Both the position numbers and the translations under genes were made by a program. From contig NC_090321.1 of assembly GCF_040869045.1 (NCBI RefSeq), positions 180,639,596 through 180,703,595 on the forward strand: a stretch of DNA of 64,000 nucleotides, read 5' to 3'. Numbering within the stretch: position 1 is the first letter of the stretch; the number at the start of each line of letters is the position of its first letter. The notes beneath the pieces were generated by a model. It was not told the DNA's origin, did no database searches, and was given only the letters and a program-made list of their open reading frames with translations. The DNA comes from Eurosta solidaginis (taxonomy: Eukaryota > Arthropoda > Insecta > Diptera > Tephritidae). This document shows, in pieces, positions 24,101 through 33,142 of the stretch.

Positions 24101-24763
24101 ACAACTCTGTGAGCTCACCCCAGTTAATTTGAGACGTAGATTTGTATGTTTACACATCGAACTTCACCAGTACTGGTTACTTAGATTTTTTGTATTAAAA
24201 AAACTTCTATATGTATAATGGTCGCTGTTATTCTTCTATAGTCACCCCACGATTATGAAATGCCCACAAATATATGTTTAAGCAAAAATTACTGTGTTTC
24301 TATAGTTTTGACTTAATTGCTTTTTACACTTTACTTGGTACTTACATAATTCTTCTCTTAATTTACTTACCACATTTCAGCGATATGATGAGCTCTGGTT
24401 CCTCCAAACCATGGCGTGAGGTAATCAAACCTTTAACATGGATACATGCAACAAATATGACTGCCACCGCATTTCTTGAATATTTCGAGCCATTGAACAC
24501 TTGGATTAGTGACGATAATATCAACAAGAATTTGCGCGTCGGTTGGATGCCTATCGACAGTGAGTAAAAATATAAGTCAAATCCATAAGCATTCACACTC
24601 ACAACTTAATAATGTCTAACACATTTTTATCTCATTTTATTTATTTACACTCTCTACGTACATCTCAATTTATATTTTCTCATTTGATTTTCATTTGTGT
24701 CATATTAACGCAGAATGCAAGCTTGGCATCGTACCTCCCAACGCCACCACTGTGGTTTATTGA
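12119..24763 (+). CDS. gene A: secreted ACE-like protein, predicted catalytically inactive
   Basis: Seven coding exons join to 628 codons: 12119-12160, 12250-13157, 13236-13581, 23198-23418, 23493-23633, 24381-24559 and 24714-24763. All introns start GT and end AG, and phases agree. The protein is a full-length single-domain peptidase M2 homologue, close in size to Drosophila Ance. A hydrophobic segment (about residues 8-22) forms a signal peptide and no other membrane segment is seen, so it should be secreted. The metal site is gone: the position of HEMGH holds ADITA (364-368), and the HE of the third-ligand motif is GA (391-392). Fold markers remain (VCNKNELTNC, EACPGF, NCDFY, KPWREV). N-glycosylation sequons such as NYT, NMS, NLS, NIS and NFT are present. 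Drosophila has several ACE-like genes lacking active-site residues; which one this matches cannot be decided by eye. The role is unknown. Confidence 0.92.
12250..13157 (+). CDS. gene A coding exon 2 (N-terminal ACE lobe)
   Basis: Follows acceptor TTTCAG and runs 908 nt to donor GTGAGT at 13158. It completes the signal peptide (LTTFICLAQS) and encodes the N-terminal helical part, including the conserved Cys pair of VCNKNELTNC, a YYWKEWR segment and a YPHLL-like PHHLLEQV segment. In gene B this stretch is split into three exons. Confidence 0.92.
13236..13581 (+). CDS. gene A coding exon 3 (degenerate zinc site)
   Basis: 346 nt between acceptor CACAG and donor GTGAGT. It covers the region that in active ACE holds both zinc motifs. 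Aligned from the conserved QY and PGF anchors, HEMGH is replaced by ADITA (13375-13389) and HEAIGD by GAALGE. The exon equals gene B exon 5 in length and phase. Confidence 0.93.
13582..15770. other. gene A intron 3, proximal part: repeat scraps
   Basis: No coding sequence. From about 14400 to 15235 lies dispersed-repeat sequence. It contains phrases such as TTTGATACCCATATCGG, a poly-C run (14661-14678) and a closing GTTCCCGAGATCGTTCGG segment of the kind found at the ends of fly Helentron-like repeats. From 15240 to 15770 the DNA is T-rich, with loosely repeated CGTTATCGTTT phrases. Confidence 0.4.
15770..16905 (+). repeat. dispersed repeat with internal TATATAGTATATAT units
   Basis: Begins with a phrase also present near 43680-43860 (ACCCACC, GGAACCGGCCGGATCGGATC-like). 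It then carries diverged tandem units containing GATCGGTGGTATATATAG, CAACCGATTGTTCAGATAAG and AAGCTTCAAATTTCACC. Unit spacing is irregular, about 75-150 bp. A single-unit fragment recurs at about 21745-21870. It is probably a non-autonomous transposon with a central array. Confidence 0.55.
16910..18925 (+). mobile_element. Helentron-like non-autonomous element, copy 1
   Basis: Starts near TATACTCAGCTGAACAGAG and ends CAGCTGAGTATGTAATGTGC followed by a hairpin-like GGTTGCACCCGAAC and CTTACTTG. The inverted ACTCAGCTGA at both ends, the 3' hairpin and the central approximately 130-bp units (18580-18830) match the layout known for Helentron/DINE-type elements. Two reverse-oriented relatives lie at 43965-46590 and 46600-48895. 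It contains no protein gene; the ORFs inside are chance. Confidence 0.65.
18933..19542 (-). mobile_element. non-autonomous Helitron, copy 1
   Basis: On the - strand it starts TCTATATATATAAAAAG (right end) and ends CTAG at 18933-18936, flanked by A on the + strand, as Helitrons do. The 3' hairpin GGCAG...CTGCC lies just before the CTAG end. Internally it contains a pyrimidine-rich stretch and an AGTCCC/AGTCTC tandem stretch at about 19207-19295. It abuts the next Helitron with no spacer. Confidence 0.75.
19543..20713 (-). mobile_element. non-autonomous Helitron, copy 2
   Basis: The - strand 3' end CTAG is at 19543-19546, directly joined to copy 1. The hairpin GGCAGAACAACGTCTGAC is slightly impaired. 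The 5' end reads TCACTACATAGTATAAAAC at 20713, with T next to it on the + strand. Between them are about five diverged units of 127-133 bp (19920-20500), marked by CTAAAGCACTCATCAACAG and TATCTCGAGACCCT. Confidence 0.75.
20714..22502. other. gene A intron 3, distal part: no gene
   Basis: AT-rich intron DNA with a 15-bp poly-C run near 21364-21378, a fragment of the 15770-type repeat at about 21745-21870, and no credible coding sequence. Confidence 0.4.
22503..23031. repeat. MITE with terminal inverted repeats of about 130 bp
   Basis: The left arm starts GGTAACGTTTTACAAGACGG and the right arm, read in reverse, starts GGTAACGTTTTACAGGACGG. Complementarity continues through TATCGAAAATTATCA, GGTGGTATCAAAAGA and CTCGACCTCCGTTTT to about 22640 and 22900. 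The middle (22640-22900) is unrelated spacer. There is no coding capacity and no clear target duplication, so the superfamily is open. It lies about 165 bp upstream of exon 4 of gene A. Confidence 0.75.
23198..23418 (+). CDS. gene A coding exon 4
   Basis: 221 nt after acceptor CTTTAG, 9.6 kb downstream of exon 3; donor GTAAGC. Encodes the YFVHEKLWVDIIDG and NCHYWNLMQKYMGVEPP segments typical of M2 proteins. The KFH of active ACE, which contacts substrate, is KFY here. Equals gene B exon 6 in length and phase. Confidence 0.92.
23493..23633 (+). CDS. gene A coding exon 5
   Basis: 141 nt between acceptor TTTTAG and donor GTAAGT. Encodes FLGYQIYRVIC and LDNCDFYGNKFAGKF, aligning with the QFHEALC and HKCDIY region of ACE, including its Cys pair. 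Equals gene B exon 7 in length and phase. Confidence 0.9.
23745..24005. repeat. degenerate TTATCGATA-rich repeat in gene A intron 5
   Basis: Loosely repeated TATCGA, CGATAA and CCGATAA phrases ending in CTATCGATAATAAGC. The same ending occurs at 61230-61245. Related stretches lie at 43430-43495 and 49790-50060. Confidence 0.5.
24381..24559 (+). CDS. gene A coding exon 6
   Basis: 179 nt after acceptor TTTCAG, ending at donor GTGAGT. Encodes GSSKPWREVI and LEYFEPLNTWI, the C-terminal ACE helix region, ending in RVGWMPIDS. Confidence 0.9.
24714..24763 (+). CDS. gene A coding exon 7 (C-terminus and stop)
   Basis: Acceptor ACGCAG, then a short tail KCKLGIVPPNATTVVY and TGA at 24761-24763. There is no transmembrane segment. 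An AATAAA at 24775-24780 lies close after the stop, and further A-rich signals follow. Confidence 0.75.
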
Positions 24764-25694
24764 ACAAAAACAAAAATAAAATAGAAAACAGAAAAATAGA
24801 AAAATCGTGATGAATGCGTGGCACATGTCAGCACGTTTCAACTGTAATCTGTATAGAATTTCAAGCAGTGACAACAAAACCGCAACTAACACCGCACCTC
24901 ATCATCAACTTTAAATGTGCACCTACTTTGTGTATTGCATAACGCAGTAAATATATGGACATTTGATGGCATCACATTTGTGGCGGGCAGATGTATGTAA
25001 AATTGTATTTGTTCTTTGTAATATTTTTTCTTATTCTTATGTTAAACGTAGTTCAGCGGTTGAAGTTGAATAGATCTATTTAAGCGTAACGTCACCTAAA
25101 GTCACATTCGTCTATGCAAATGATGATGGAACTTTCATTTATTATACGCAAAATTAGCTTGACACAATTGTTCAGATTTCTCAAAATAATGACACCATTG
25201 TATTATAAAATCACATTAATACCCAGTTTTTCTGAATTTAAACTACAAATTAAGTTGACCTCAGCTTACATTCCATTTTACTGCTGATGCTACATAGTCA
25301 ATGCTTCCGAACTGGCAGGTTTGAACTCTATTCAACGCTGCCGCAGCTTAAACTTGCACCGAAATACCAGCCTTAAATTGTAAATAATATATTAGTAGAA
25401 TTTAAGATAAAAACAAATGATCTTACAAGTCAGTAGGCCGATATAACAACAAAAACAATAAATAGTGAAATAAATCTGAATTACTCAAGGAAAATATGTG
25501 GAAATAAGAACCCGCAGCCATGGTAATTTTTAAAATTTGTTGGGAGCGTATTTTTAAAGATAAAATGGCTTTCAGTTATTTGGTTTTTATTTATTTTATC
25601 TACAGCTTGATTCAATCCTACAGACTAAACAGCGAAGCAAAGAGCCAAGAGATTGTTTCATGCACATATGTACATGTAAACAGCAGCTCATAGC
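24764..25694. other. 3' flank of gene A
   Basis: Contains the probable 3' untranslated region of gene A, with AATAAA at 24775-24780 and another near 25455. No coding sequence is seen. Confidence 0.45.
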
Positions 25695-25811
25695 AAAGAG
25701 AGGATAGGATAGGTTAGGTGGTAGCTGCCCTGATAAGGATAGCTCACTTGGACAACACGAAGGTCCGTTGTGATACCACATACACAAAAAATAACGGTGA
25801 CTTAGATCTAG

Positions 25812-26650
25812 CTACTTAGAGAATCGTTGGGTAGCAACGATAAAGCTCCGAATGATACCGATCTCAACTTTGGATATATCCTCGGGAGATCCAAGTGAGT
25901 CGCGACCGAAGTACTTTCGCCTAGTTCTGGCAAAAGCTGGACAATCAGTGATTTGGTGATTCCACCTCATCATCCTCCATACAGCTGCAGCGGGATGGAC
26001 TTTCCAGAATACTGAGACGTACCGCATGGATACCCATGGGACAGTGCCCCGTCAAAACCCCAATGACCATAGATAGGTGAGCCTTAGTGAACCCAATTAT
26101 TTCAGCAGACCTCCTGCCATCCACTTTTGGCCAGAAAGATCTTGCTACCCTGCAAGACGTGGTATCCGCCCAACGTTTGCTGAGCTGATTCGAGGCCCAG
26201 CTATGGAGGAGCAATCCACAGGTGGCCAGCGGGATCCCGAAATCCCTACAGCCATCTTCATCCGGTTCATTTTTACCGATGCGGGCTAAGAGATCCGCTT
26301 GACAGTTACCCGGGATATCACTATGCCCCGGGACCCAGATAATCTTAATTGTAAAATAATTCGATGCAATCGCAAGCGAGGTCAGGCACTCCCAGACCAC
26401 CCTCGATCGCACTGTAGTTGCGCTCAAGGCCTTGATAGCCGCTTGGCTATCAGAGTAGATGTTAAATTCCCTAACCGTGGTAGCACTGGATAGCATTCCA
26501 TCCACCGCATCCTTAATCGCAGCAATTTCCGCTTGGAATACCCTGCAGTGATCAGCCAACTTAAAGTTGCGGCTTAAATTTAGCTCTTGACAAAAGACCC
26601 CCCACCAACCTTTCCATCCAGCTTTGACCCATCCGTGAACAAGTTAGCCG
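25812..26650 (-). pseudogene. LOA-type LINE RNase H and Cys-rich tail
   Basis: RNase H begins LFTDGSKLDGKVGG (about 26600-26645). After a break, the 204-codon frame 25945-26559 carries FQAEIAAIKDAV, IYSDSQAAIKAL, WVPGHSDIPGN and CQADLLAR, so the D-E-D-D acidic set is all visible. The tail (CSCMEDDE, then CPAFARTRRKYFG in 25812-26027) resembles the Cys/His C-terminus of related LINEs. It is frameshifted twice. Confidence 0.82.
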
Positions 26651-27064
26651 GTCCCACGCCCCAAATAATTCCACTTTCCCAATCCTCTCTCTCTGGAATA
26701 ACTGGGGTGAAGGTTGTATAGGGAGCAGTTATCGGCATACAGTAGTCCGTTCTGTCCGGGATGAAGTCGAAACTGGTAAGAAGGCTAGAGTGTCCGCGGT
26801 CAGAAAGTCTATATCCCATATCACGAAGCCTGACCAACGACCTTGCCGCGGCCGCCTTTCCCGCAATATGTACTGGATATATGTTCAGCATGACGTTCAG
26901 TGCCAAGGTAGGTGTTATTCTGAGAGCGCCACTGATACCGATCAGCGCCGTCCGTTGCACTGACACTAACATTTTGGAGGTGCTCGCCGTGTCCAGTGCT
27001 TTCCACCAGACCAGCACCCCATATAGCATAATCGGTTTGACCACCATCTCATAAAGCCAGTGTA

Positions 27065-28653
27065 CTATTCTTGGCGAGAGTCCCCATCTCTTTCAGATAG
27101 CTCCTCTGCAGCAGTACAAGGCAGTGGCGGCCTTCCTGGCCCGATCTTCCACATTGGGTCTCCAGGACAGTTTCTTGTCCAAAACAATCCCCAAATATTT
27201 AACCCTATCAGAAAGTACCAACGGCACCCCTCCAATCGAGGGCGTTCTGAAATCGGGCATCTTATATCTCCTTGTGAAAAGGACCAATTCCGTTTTTCCC
27301 GGGTTGACCGCCAACCCACATAACTCAGCTCACCTAGCCACAGTATCCAGGTAGCCCTGCAGAACATCGCGCAGGGTGCCCAGAAATTTGCCTCTGACTA
27401 GGATAGCGAGGTCATCTGCATAGGCAACCACCCAACAACCACTGGCTTCCAACTCCACAAGAAGCTCGTTGACTACCACAACCCAGAGGAGAAGAGATAG
27501 GACACCCCCCCTGTGGCGTGCCCCTGCACACCTTCCTCTTAATTATGGCCCCACCCCATTCCGCTGCGACAATTCTGCCGCATAGAAGTTTGCTAATAAA
27601 TTCAACCAGAGCCGCCTCGACTCCTAAACCCACAAGAGCTCTTTCGATTGCCCCCGGTAAGATATTGTTAAAAGCTCCCTCGATGTCTAGAAAGGCACCC
27701 AGAGCATACTCTTTGTGTTCTAGGGACCCCTCTATTTGCTTTACAATCGAATGGAGAACCGTTTTCGTCGATCTGCCTTTGCAGTACGCATGCTGTGAAG
27801 CCGACAGTAACCCCTGAGGTATCCTTTCCCGTAGGTACAGGTCAATCAACCGCTCAAACGTCTTAAGAAGAAACGACGAGAGACTGATTGGCCTGAAATC
27901 CTTAGGTGATACATGAGAGCTTCTGCCGGCCTTCGGAATGAAAATAACCCTAGCCGTGTGCCAAGGCTTCGGGATATAGTTAAGCCTGAGGCAGTTAGAA
28001 TATATGATGGCCAACCAGCGGCAGGAAATCCCCAAAGACCTTTGAAGCTGCGCAGGAATGATTCCATCCGGGCCCGGAGACTTATTGGGCTTGAACGACT
28101 CTATAGCCCAGGTTATTTGACTTTCCCGTATTGGAATGGCAGGCACTTCTGCATGGCCAACGACCGCCGACCATGCAGGCGAAGATCCCTGCGCAACTGG
28201 GACATCGGGAAAATGATTGTCCAGTAAAAGCCTTAGGGACTCCTCGTTACTCATCGACCAGTCCCCACCATCATCTCTCAGATACCCCATAGGAGCGGGG
28301 TTCCTAGAGAGTATTTTTCTAAATCTCGCGGATTCATTGCAGCCTTCTACGTTTTCGCAGAAGCTTCGCCATGCATCTCGCTTGGCTATCCTTATTTCAT
28401 ATTTATAAATCCCCAGACTCACCTTATAGAGCTCCCAGTCCGAGGGTAATTTACTCCTCCGGGCTCTGTTGAAGAGCCGCCGACTGGACGCTCTTAGGTC
28501 GTCAAGAGAATCCGACCACCAGGGCGGCTTGCCCTTCCCCCTGTAAGTTTTCAATGGGCAGGACAGCTGAAAGGCGCTATTGCTTGCCGAGGTGAAGTTT
28601 TCCACCAGAACGTCTATCTCAGATTCGGACAGGCCCGAACTAATGATAGGCAC
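27065..28653 (-). pseudogene. LOA-type LINE reverse transcriptase, frameshifted
   Basis: The 413-codon frame 27412-28653 holds PNKSPGPDGI, DFRPISLSS, the catalytic-Asp block AFLDIEGAFNNI and RGTPQGGCPISSPL. A frameshift follows; the YADD box is readable at 27411-27422 in a neighbouring frame. A TGA then follows before LAVNPGKTELVLF (27093-27314). The thumb and WWKALDTAS segment continues at 26580-27047. The domain order is complete but the frame is broken at least twice. Confidence 0.85.
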
Positions 28654-29558
28654 CGCAGGCAGTAGCTCTCCAGCTTCCTACAATACAAGTCCCAGTTAGT
28701 ACTTTTAGGGTTCCTAAAAGATATTTTACCGGGACGTTCTTCGTTCACTGAGAACTGAATATATCGGTGATCAGAGAAGGAGTGCTCGTTGAGAACCCTC
28801 CATCCAGATATCCGACCTTCCAGTTCTCTACTAACCAGGGTGAGATCCAGGACCTCCTCCCTTACCGCAGTAATAAAAGTCGGGTCATTCCCCCTATTAC
28901 ATATACAAAGTCCCTCATCTAAAATAAAAGTAAATAAAGACTCACCTCTAGTGTTGGTATCCGAGCTTCCCCAAATGCTATGATGGGCATTAGCATCGGC
29001 ACCGATGATCACGCCAACACCTCTCCGCCTTGCTTCAGCGGTGATTTCACCCAGTATCGCAGGTGGTGGCCCCTCTATGTCCCCGTGGGACATGTACGCT
29101 GAGACCACCCACATTTCATTACTTCCTCGCTCGAGGCAGACCGTGGTTACGTCAGCATTGCTGAAATTAGAGAGAATAAAAGCTTTAATCTCTTTTTTAA
29201 CAAGCGCACAGGATCTAGGCCTACTTGCCTCCCCATGCACCAAGGTGTTGAATTTTCCAGTCCTTAATCCAGAAATCTTACTGCCGTTACTACTCAGCCA
29301 CGGCTCCTGGACAAGGACTATATCCACTCCGCCTTTTTCAAGGCAGAGCAACAAATTTGCGGAAGGCGCCTTAGAGTGCTGAAGATTGATTTGACGGATT
29401 TCCATCAAAAGCGCTCTTCTTCCGCACCCCATTCTTGGCGGATTCGTATTAGTCTTGTCCATTCTAAAAAAGTCCCCCTTCAAGGCCGCTATCCGGAGCC
29501 GATTGTGTAGTCGCCCTTTAACGGTCTCGTGGTTATCTATGCTACGCAGGGAGGCCAC
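28614..29558 (-). pseudogene. LOA-type LINE APE endonuclease
   Basis: A 314-codon frame with endonuclease landmarks in order. These are INLQHSKAP (about residues 57-65), the catalytic VQEPW (83-87), GADANAHHSIWG (186-197) and SDHRYIQF (262-269). The first part lacks a recognisable ORF1 product. The frame breaks just after the endonuclease near 28680 and the reverse transcriptase continues in another frame. The domain itself looks intact, but without the joined polymerase the element cannot move by itself. Confidence 0.85.
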
Positions 29559-30068
29559 GCGAGGGTTGACGCATTACCTTATGAGTAATGCGTTCAGAGC
29601 CAGACCGGACGCGAAGCGGGAAAATCTTCAACCGCACCTACACCACCAACTTAACGGCGACGGAGCCGGAACGTACCTTGAGGCCCGCCACGGTTTTAAC
29701 GGGACGTGGGCAGGTGCAGCATTAGCCTACCAGCCATTTCGGTACGGTTTCACCCCGACCTACTAAAGTGGCAGAATACCGCACCTACCAGCCCAAAGTC
29801 ATCAAGTCAAAATGTAATGTGAAATCAAAGCCCTAAAACAGTCCAGTTCGTCACCGTTGTGTACCGATCTTGACTCTTAAAGAGTCCTCCCTCCCCTGAG
29901 CTCGGCACAATGACTCAGGGGGTGCGGGTTTTATCGAGTTGTCCTCTCTAGATCCGCCATTATCAGTAGAAGCAGGGGCACCTCGTGCAGGACGTGATAA
30001 CTAATCACGCGTGACATTCGTCGCTATGGCCGGTCTCATTTCAGATGGCAGATATTTTTTTTTTATTT

Positions 30069-30125
30069 ATTATTTAAAGTCGGTCATAACCGTTTAGACG
30101 GTTAAGCGCCAATTAAGTAAGTAAG
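30069..30125 (+). mobile_element. 3'-terminal scrap of an RTE-like LINE
   Basis: Contains CGGTCATAACCGTTTAGACG and GTTAAGCGCCAATTAAG, ending in AAGTAAGTAAG. The same sequence in reverse forms the 3' end of the RTE-like fragment at 52380-53268. It is an extreme 5' truncation of that family in the opposite orientation, with a small hairpin AACCGTTTAGACGGTT. Confidence 0.55.
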
Positions 30126-30173
30126 TATTTAAAGTCGACGACAAACTATGGTGGACTGCATAATATAAAAGTA

Positions 30174-31514
30174 CTAGCTTTACCAGGCGCACGTTGTAAC
30201 GCCCGAGATCGAATGGATGTTGCGTTATTTTTTCTGTTTTGTTTGTTGATAATTTAATTTATTGTTCTGTAAATTGAATTGAATTTTTTTATTTATTTGG
30301 TGAAATTTTCTGTTAAAACATTTTATTCTTGTATCTTATTGTATCTTATTTTATATTATTGTATTGCTTTTACCGATGATGATTGTTGCTTTGATTACAT
30401 TCCGAAGAAGCATGACTGCTGAGCCAATTTTCAAAGTTGATATATGCGCAGGCATTCCTTTTGGTTCTAAGGAGTATAGAAATTCATTTGGATAATTCAC
30501 AATTTTATCTTCATCTGTAACTGTGTCAATCGATTTATATTTTGTCACTTCACCAGGAAATTGATTTTGAAAGCGATCATTGATTTTGTTAACATGATCA
30601 TTTTTGGGAGCTAAGATAGTTCTTTCGCATAGCCAAGAAACAAACACATTTAAACTTAAAATTCTTAATTCAGAAATATGAAATATGAAAAACTTTCGTC
30701 TTGATCGAAGGAACCTCGAGCCAAAATTTGGTGATGATCGAAGTATAGCAAACACGTTTTCATAGGAAACACACACACAGAATTTGATTTTTATAGAACA
30801 TGTAGATAGACTGAAGCTAAACAATTTTTTTTAACAGCGGCAGATTACTAAACGTCCAAAAGGCATAACAGCTAAACTCAACAATGCAGTCAAACTTTAG
30901 GTGTTAAAATAACTTAAGTTTGTACGGCAGCGATAGTTTTTCCCCATTCCACATTTTACTGGAGGTTTTAGGACTTAACGTCACATAGCTCCTTACCAAT
31001 TGTAATTATCCCACTATTACGACATCCAGATATATGCAGTATAATATATTCCATTTGTATGGGAGGTACCACGCCCCCTTTTTCCCAATTCCGCCTTTTC
31101 TTGGTGGTGTTAGGGATTGACCTCATTTAACTCCTTACTGAATTTCAATGTTCTGGCATGTATACCTTCAAAGGTATGCAGTACCAAAGATTCCATTTGT
31201 ATGGGAAGTGTCACGCCCATTTTATATATAGAAATTATTTTTAGCCTAAAACCTTCCCGTTGATCGAAGGAACCCATAACCAAAATTTGGTGATGATTGA
31301 TGTGTGGGAAATACGTTTCCATAGCGAACACACACACACACAGAATTTGATTTATATATATATATGGCTAAACCGATTTGGGATTTCAAAATCAACTAAC
31401 CATCATCTCTCCTTCCTGTATCTTTCCTAAAAATTTCATGGTAATCTGTAGGGCCGTTCTCGAGTTATGAAGTGACAATCAAAATGTACACTTCTTTTTA
31501 TATACATATATAGA
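30174..31514 (-). mobile_element. Helitron with helicase remnant
   Basis: On the - strand it runs from TCTATATATGTATATAAAAA at 31514 (T follows on the + strand) to CTAG at 30174-30177 (A precedes). Near that end is a short hairpin, GGCG...CGCC, within CAGGCGCACGTTGTAACGCC. These termini match the Helitrons at 18933-20713 and 45201-45911. Unlike them it retains protein-coding sequence. Confidence 0.65.
30351..30824 (-). pseudogene. Helitron helicase C-terminal fragment
   Basis: A 157-codon - strand frame whose middle (about residues 65-140) reads like the C-terminal Pif1-type helicase of Helitron Rep/Hel proteins. Recognisable blocks are ERTILAPKNDHVNKIND, YKSIDTVTDEDK, VNYPNEFLYSLEPKGMPAH and KIGSAVMLLRN. 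The N-terminal part of the ORF and its last 15 residues do not fit. The Rep nuclease and most helicase motifs are absent, so this is a relic. It is inferred from memory of the family motif, not from a search. Confidence 0.75.
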
Positions 31515-31680
31515 TATAAATACACAACTCAAAAGTTAAAATTTAAGATATATCGAGATTTCAAAAATGTTATGTTACAAACAAAGATATATTATTGAAC
31601 ATTACACTTTAATTTCAGAATATAATAATAATAAGAAATGTGAGCAGAAATAAGATCTTATACCGAGATCTTATACTGGC

Positions 31681-31985
31681 GGATTGCATCAGGTTCCGCT
31701 CAGCATGATTTCGGAATGCAGTGGATTCCAATCTTGCTGTTGGAATGCAACAAGATTCCAATCAGCATGTCATCGGAATCCGGCAGTACTAAGAGTAGTG
31801 TAATGAGGATACGCCATCACAAGGAATAAAAAAGTAACATGATTTGTGTTGTTGGAATGCGCCGGATTCCAATCAGCTCGTCGCCTGACCCATAAGATTA
31901 TACTGCCGGAATGCATACGATTCCGATCAGTGACTAATGAAAAAGCATGTTTTTAACGTTGTTGGAATTCACCAGATTCCAATCA
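31681..31985. repeat. six short hairpins of the type GGAATGCnnnnGATTCC
   Basis: Five clear hairpins: 31712-31731, 31741-31760, 31852-31872, 31907-31925 and 31962-31982. A diverged sixth lies at about 31681-31699. Each has the stem TTGGAAT/ATTCCAA or a variant, and is followed by ATCAGCATG-like sequence. Spacing is irregular (30-110 bp). Confidence 0.7.
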
Positions 31986-32110
31986 ACACAGTACTGTCTT
32001 GTTCCTTCTTAATGATACATGTTGATAAATGTTCCTCCATCCTTATACGAGATAGTGCCTGTTTTTTACGATAGAAATAAATGTCGGAAAATTAAATTAG
32101 CTTGTATCTC

Positions 32111-33035
32111 TTAAATTAGATAGGCAAGCATTACGTATAGATTCAAAAGTACATTGAAGACTGATACAGCTAAACAAGTTATTGTAGTGTGCGCACCAGA
32201 TAAGAAGAGGATTATTTTTAGCAAAGTTTCGTCGACAAAGGGGTAAATAAAAAGGAACGTAGTGTCTGGATACTCCAGGGGGAACCGACAAAAATAGGCG
32301 GCTGAGAAGGTCAGCAGAATCAATTTCTCCAATAATGAGCTTATGGATGGAAAATACCCCCAGTAATATTCTCCGATTTTCCAGAGTGGGTAAGTTAATA
32401 AGAAGAAGTCTACTTCTGTACGGAGGAAGGTGGAGTCCTTATTAAGGCCGCACAATGCAAATATCAAAAATTGGTTTGGACCTGACTCAAGACGCTTTAT
32501 ATGCTTATGAGAAACAGGGGACCAAACGCATGAGCAATACTCCAGTATTGGACGAACCAGCGATGTGTAAAGAAGCTTAGTGAGGTACAGATCATGGAAC
32601 ACTTTAGCCCATCTTTTAACAAATCCAAGTACACCCAACGCTTTGTTGGCAATAGATGAAATATGCATGTTAAAGTTCAATTTCGGATCAAAAAGGACAC
32701 CTAGATCATTTGCAATAGATATACGCTCCAAAGGCGTACCATCTATTACATAAGGTTTCAATGCTGGCTTCACTCGGTAAAATGTTATATGCTTACATTT
32801 AGAGCAATTTAAAGCTAGTAAATTTGTTGTGCACCAACATTGGAACGAGTTCAAGTCGGCCTGAAGAAAATCCAAGGAACTCAAATCGGTAGGACAGTAA
32901 GTGTAGCAAAGTTTTACATCATCCGCATATATTATAGTATGGGAATATAATATTGTCTGTGGCAAGTCATTAATGAAAAGTGTAAAGAGCAAAGGGCCTA
33001 GATGACTTCCCTGGGGTACACATACATATGTACCC
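32111..33035 (-). pseudogene. LINE reverse transcriptase C-terminal half
   Basis: The - strand frame reads VPQGSHLGPLLFTLFINDLP, IIYADDVKLCY, then LALNCSKCKHITFYR and LGVLFDPKLNF. The thumb segment SLVRPILEYCSCVWSP and a C-terminal stretch lacking landmarks follow. The catalytic YADD is intact. The first 25 codons of the ORF before VPQGS do not fit the family, marking the 5' truncation point. It differs from the element at 1050-4140. Confidence 0.82.
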
Positions 33036-33142
33036 AAAGTCAATAAGAGATGCTTAAACGAAAATAAATAAATAATTGTTCGAGAAGGCTGTTTGTGCAA
33101 AATCTAGCCCTTTGCAGAAATATACGAACAAGGCAATGAAAA

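Larger units (their letters stand above)
25705..30050 (-). mobile_element. near-complete LOA-type LINE, frameshifted
   Basis: The largest LINE in the window, on the - strand. The 3' end lies at GGATAGGTTAGGTGG near 25705 and a GC-rich noncoding 5' region spans about 29560-30050. In order it encodes an APE endonuclease, a reverse transcriptase and an RNase H with a Cys-rich tail. No gag-like ORF1 is visible, so the 5' part is truncated or diverged. Frameshifts and stops are scattered but similarity is well preserved, suggesting a younger copy than the one at 6117-7804. Confidence 0.88.
31515..33035 (-). mobile_element. 5'-truncated CR1/Jockey-group LINE with stem-loop-rich 3' region
   Basis: A reverse transcriptase fragment (32111-33035) is followed, in element orientation, by a noncoding stretch (about 31620-32100). 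That stretch contains six related short hairpins. The element is truncated at its 5' end within the GVPQGS motif. Whether the hairpin stretch belongs to the LINE's 3' untranslated region is inferred from position and orientation. Confidence 0.6.

Noticed and set aside
26761..27354. Several + strand ORFs of 70-125 codons over the LOA-type LINE (also 27518-29766 and 2291-2509)
   Set aside because: They are antisense shadows of the LINE coding region on the - strand and resemble no protein.
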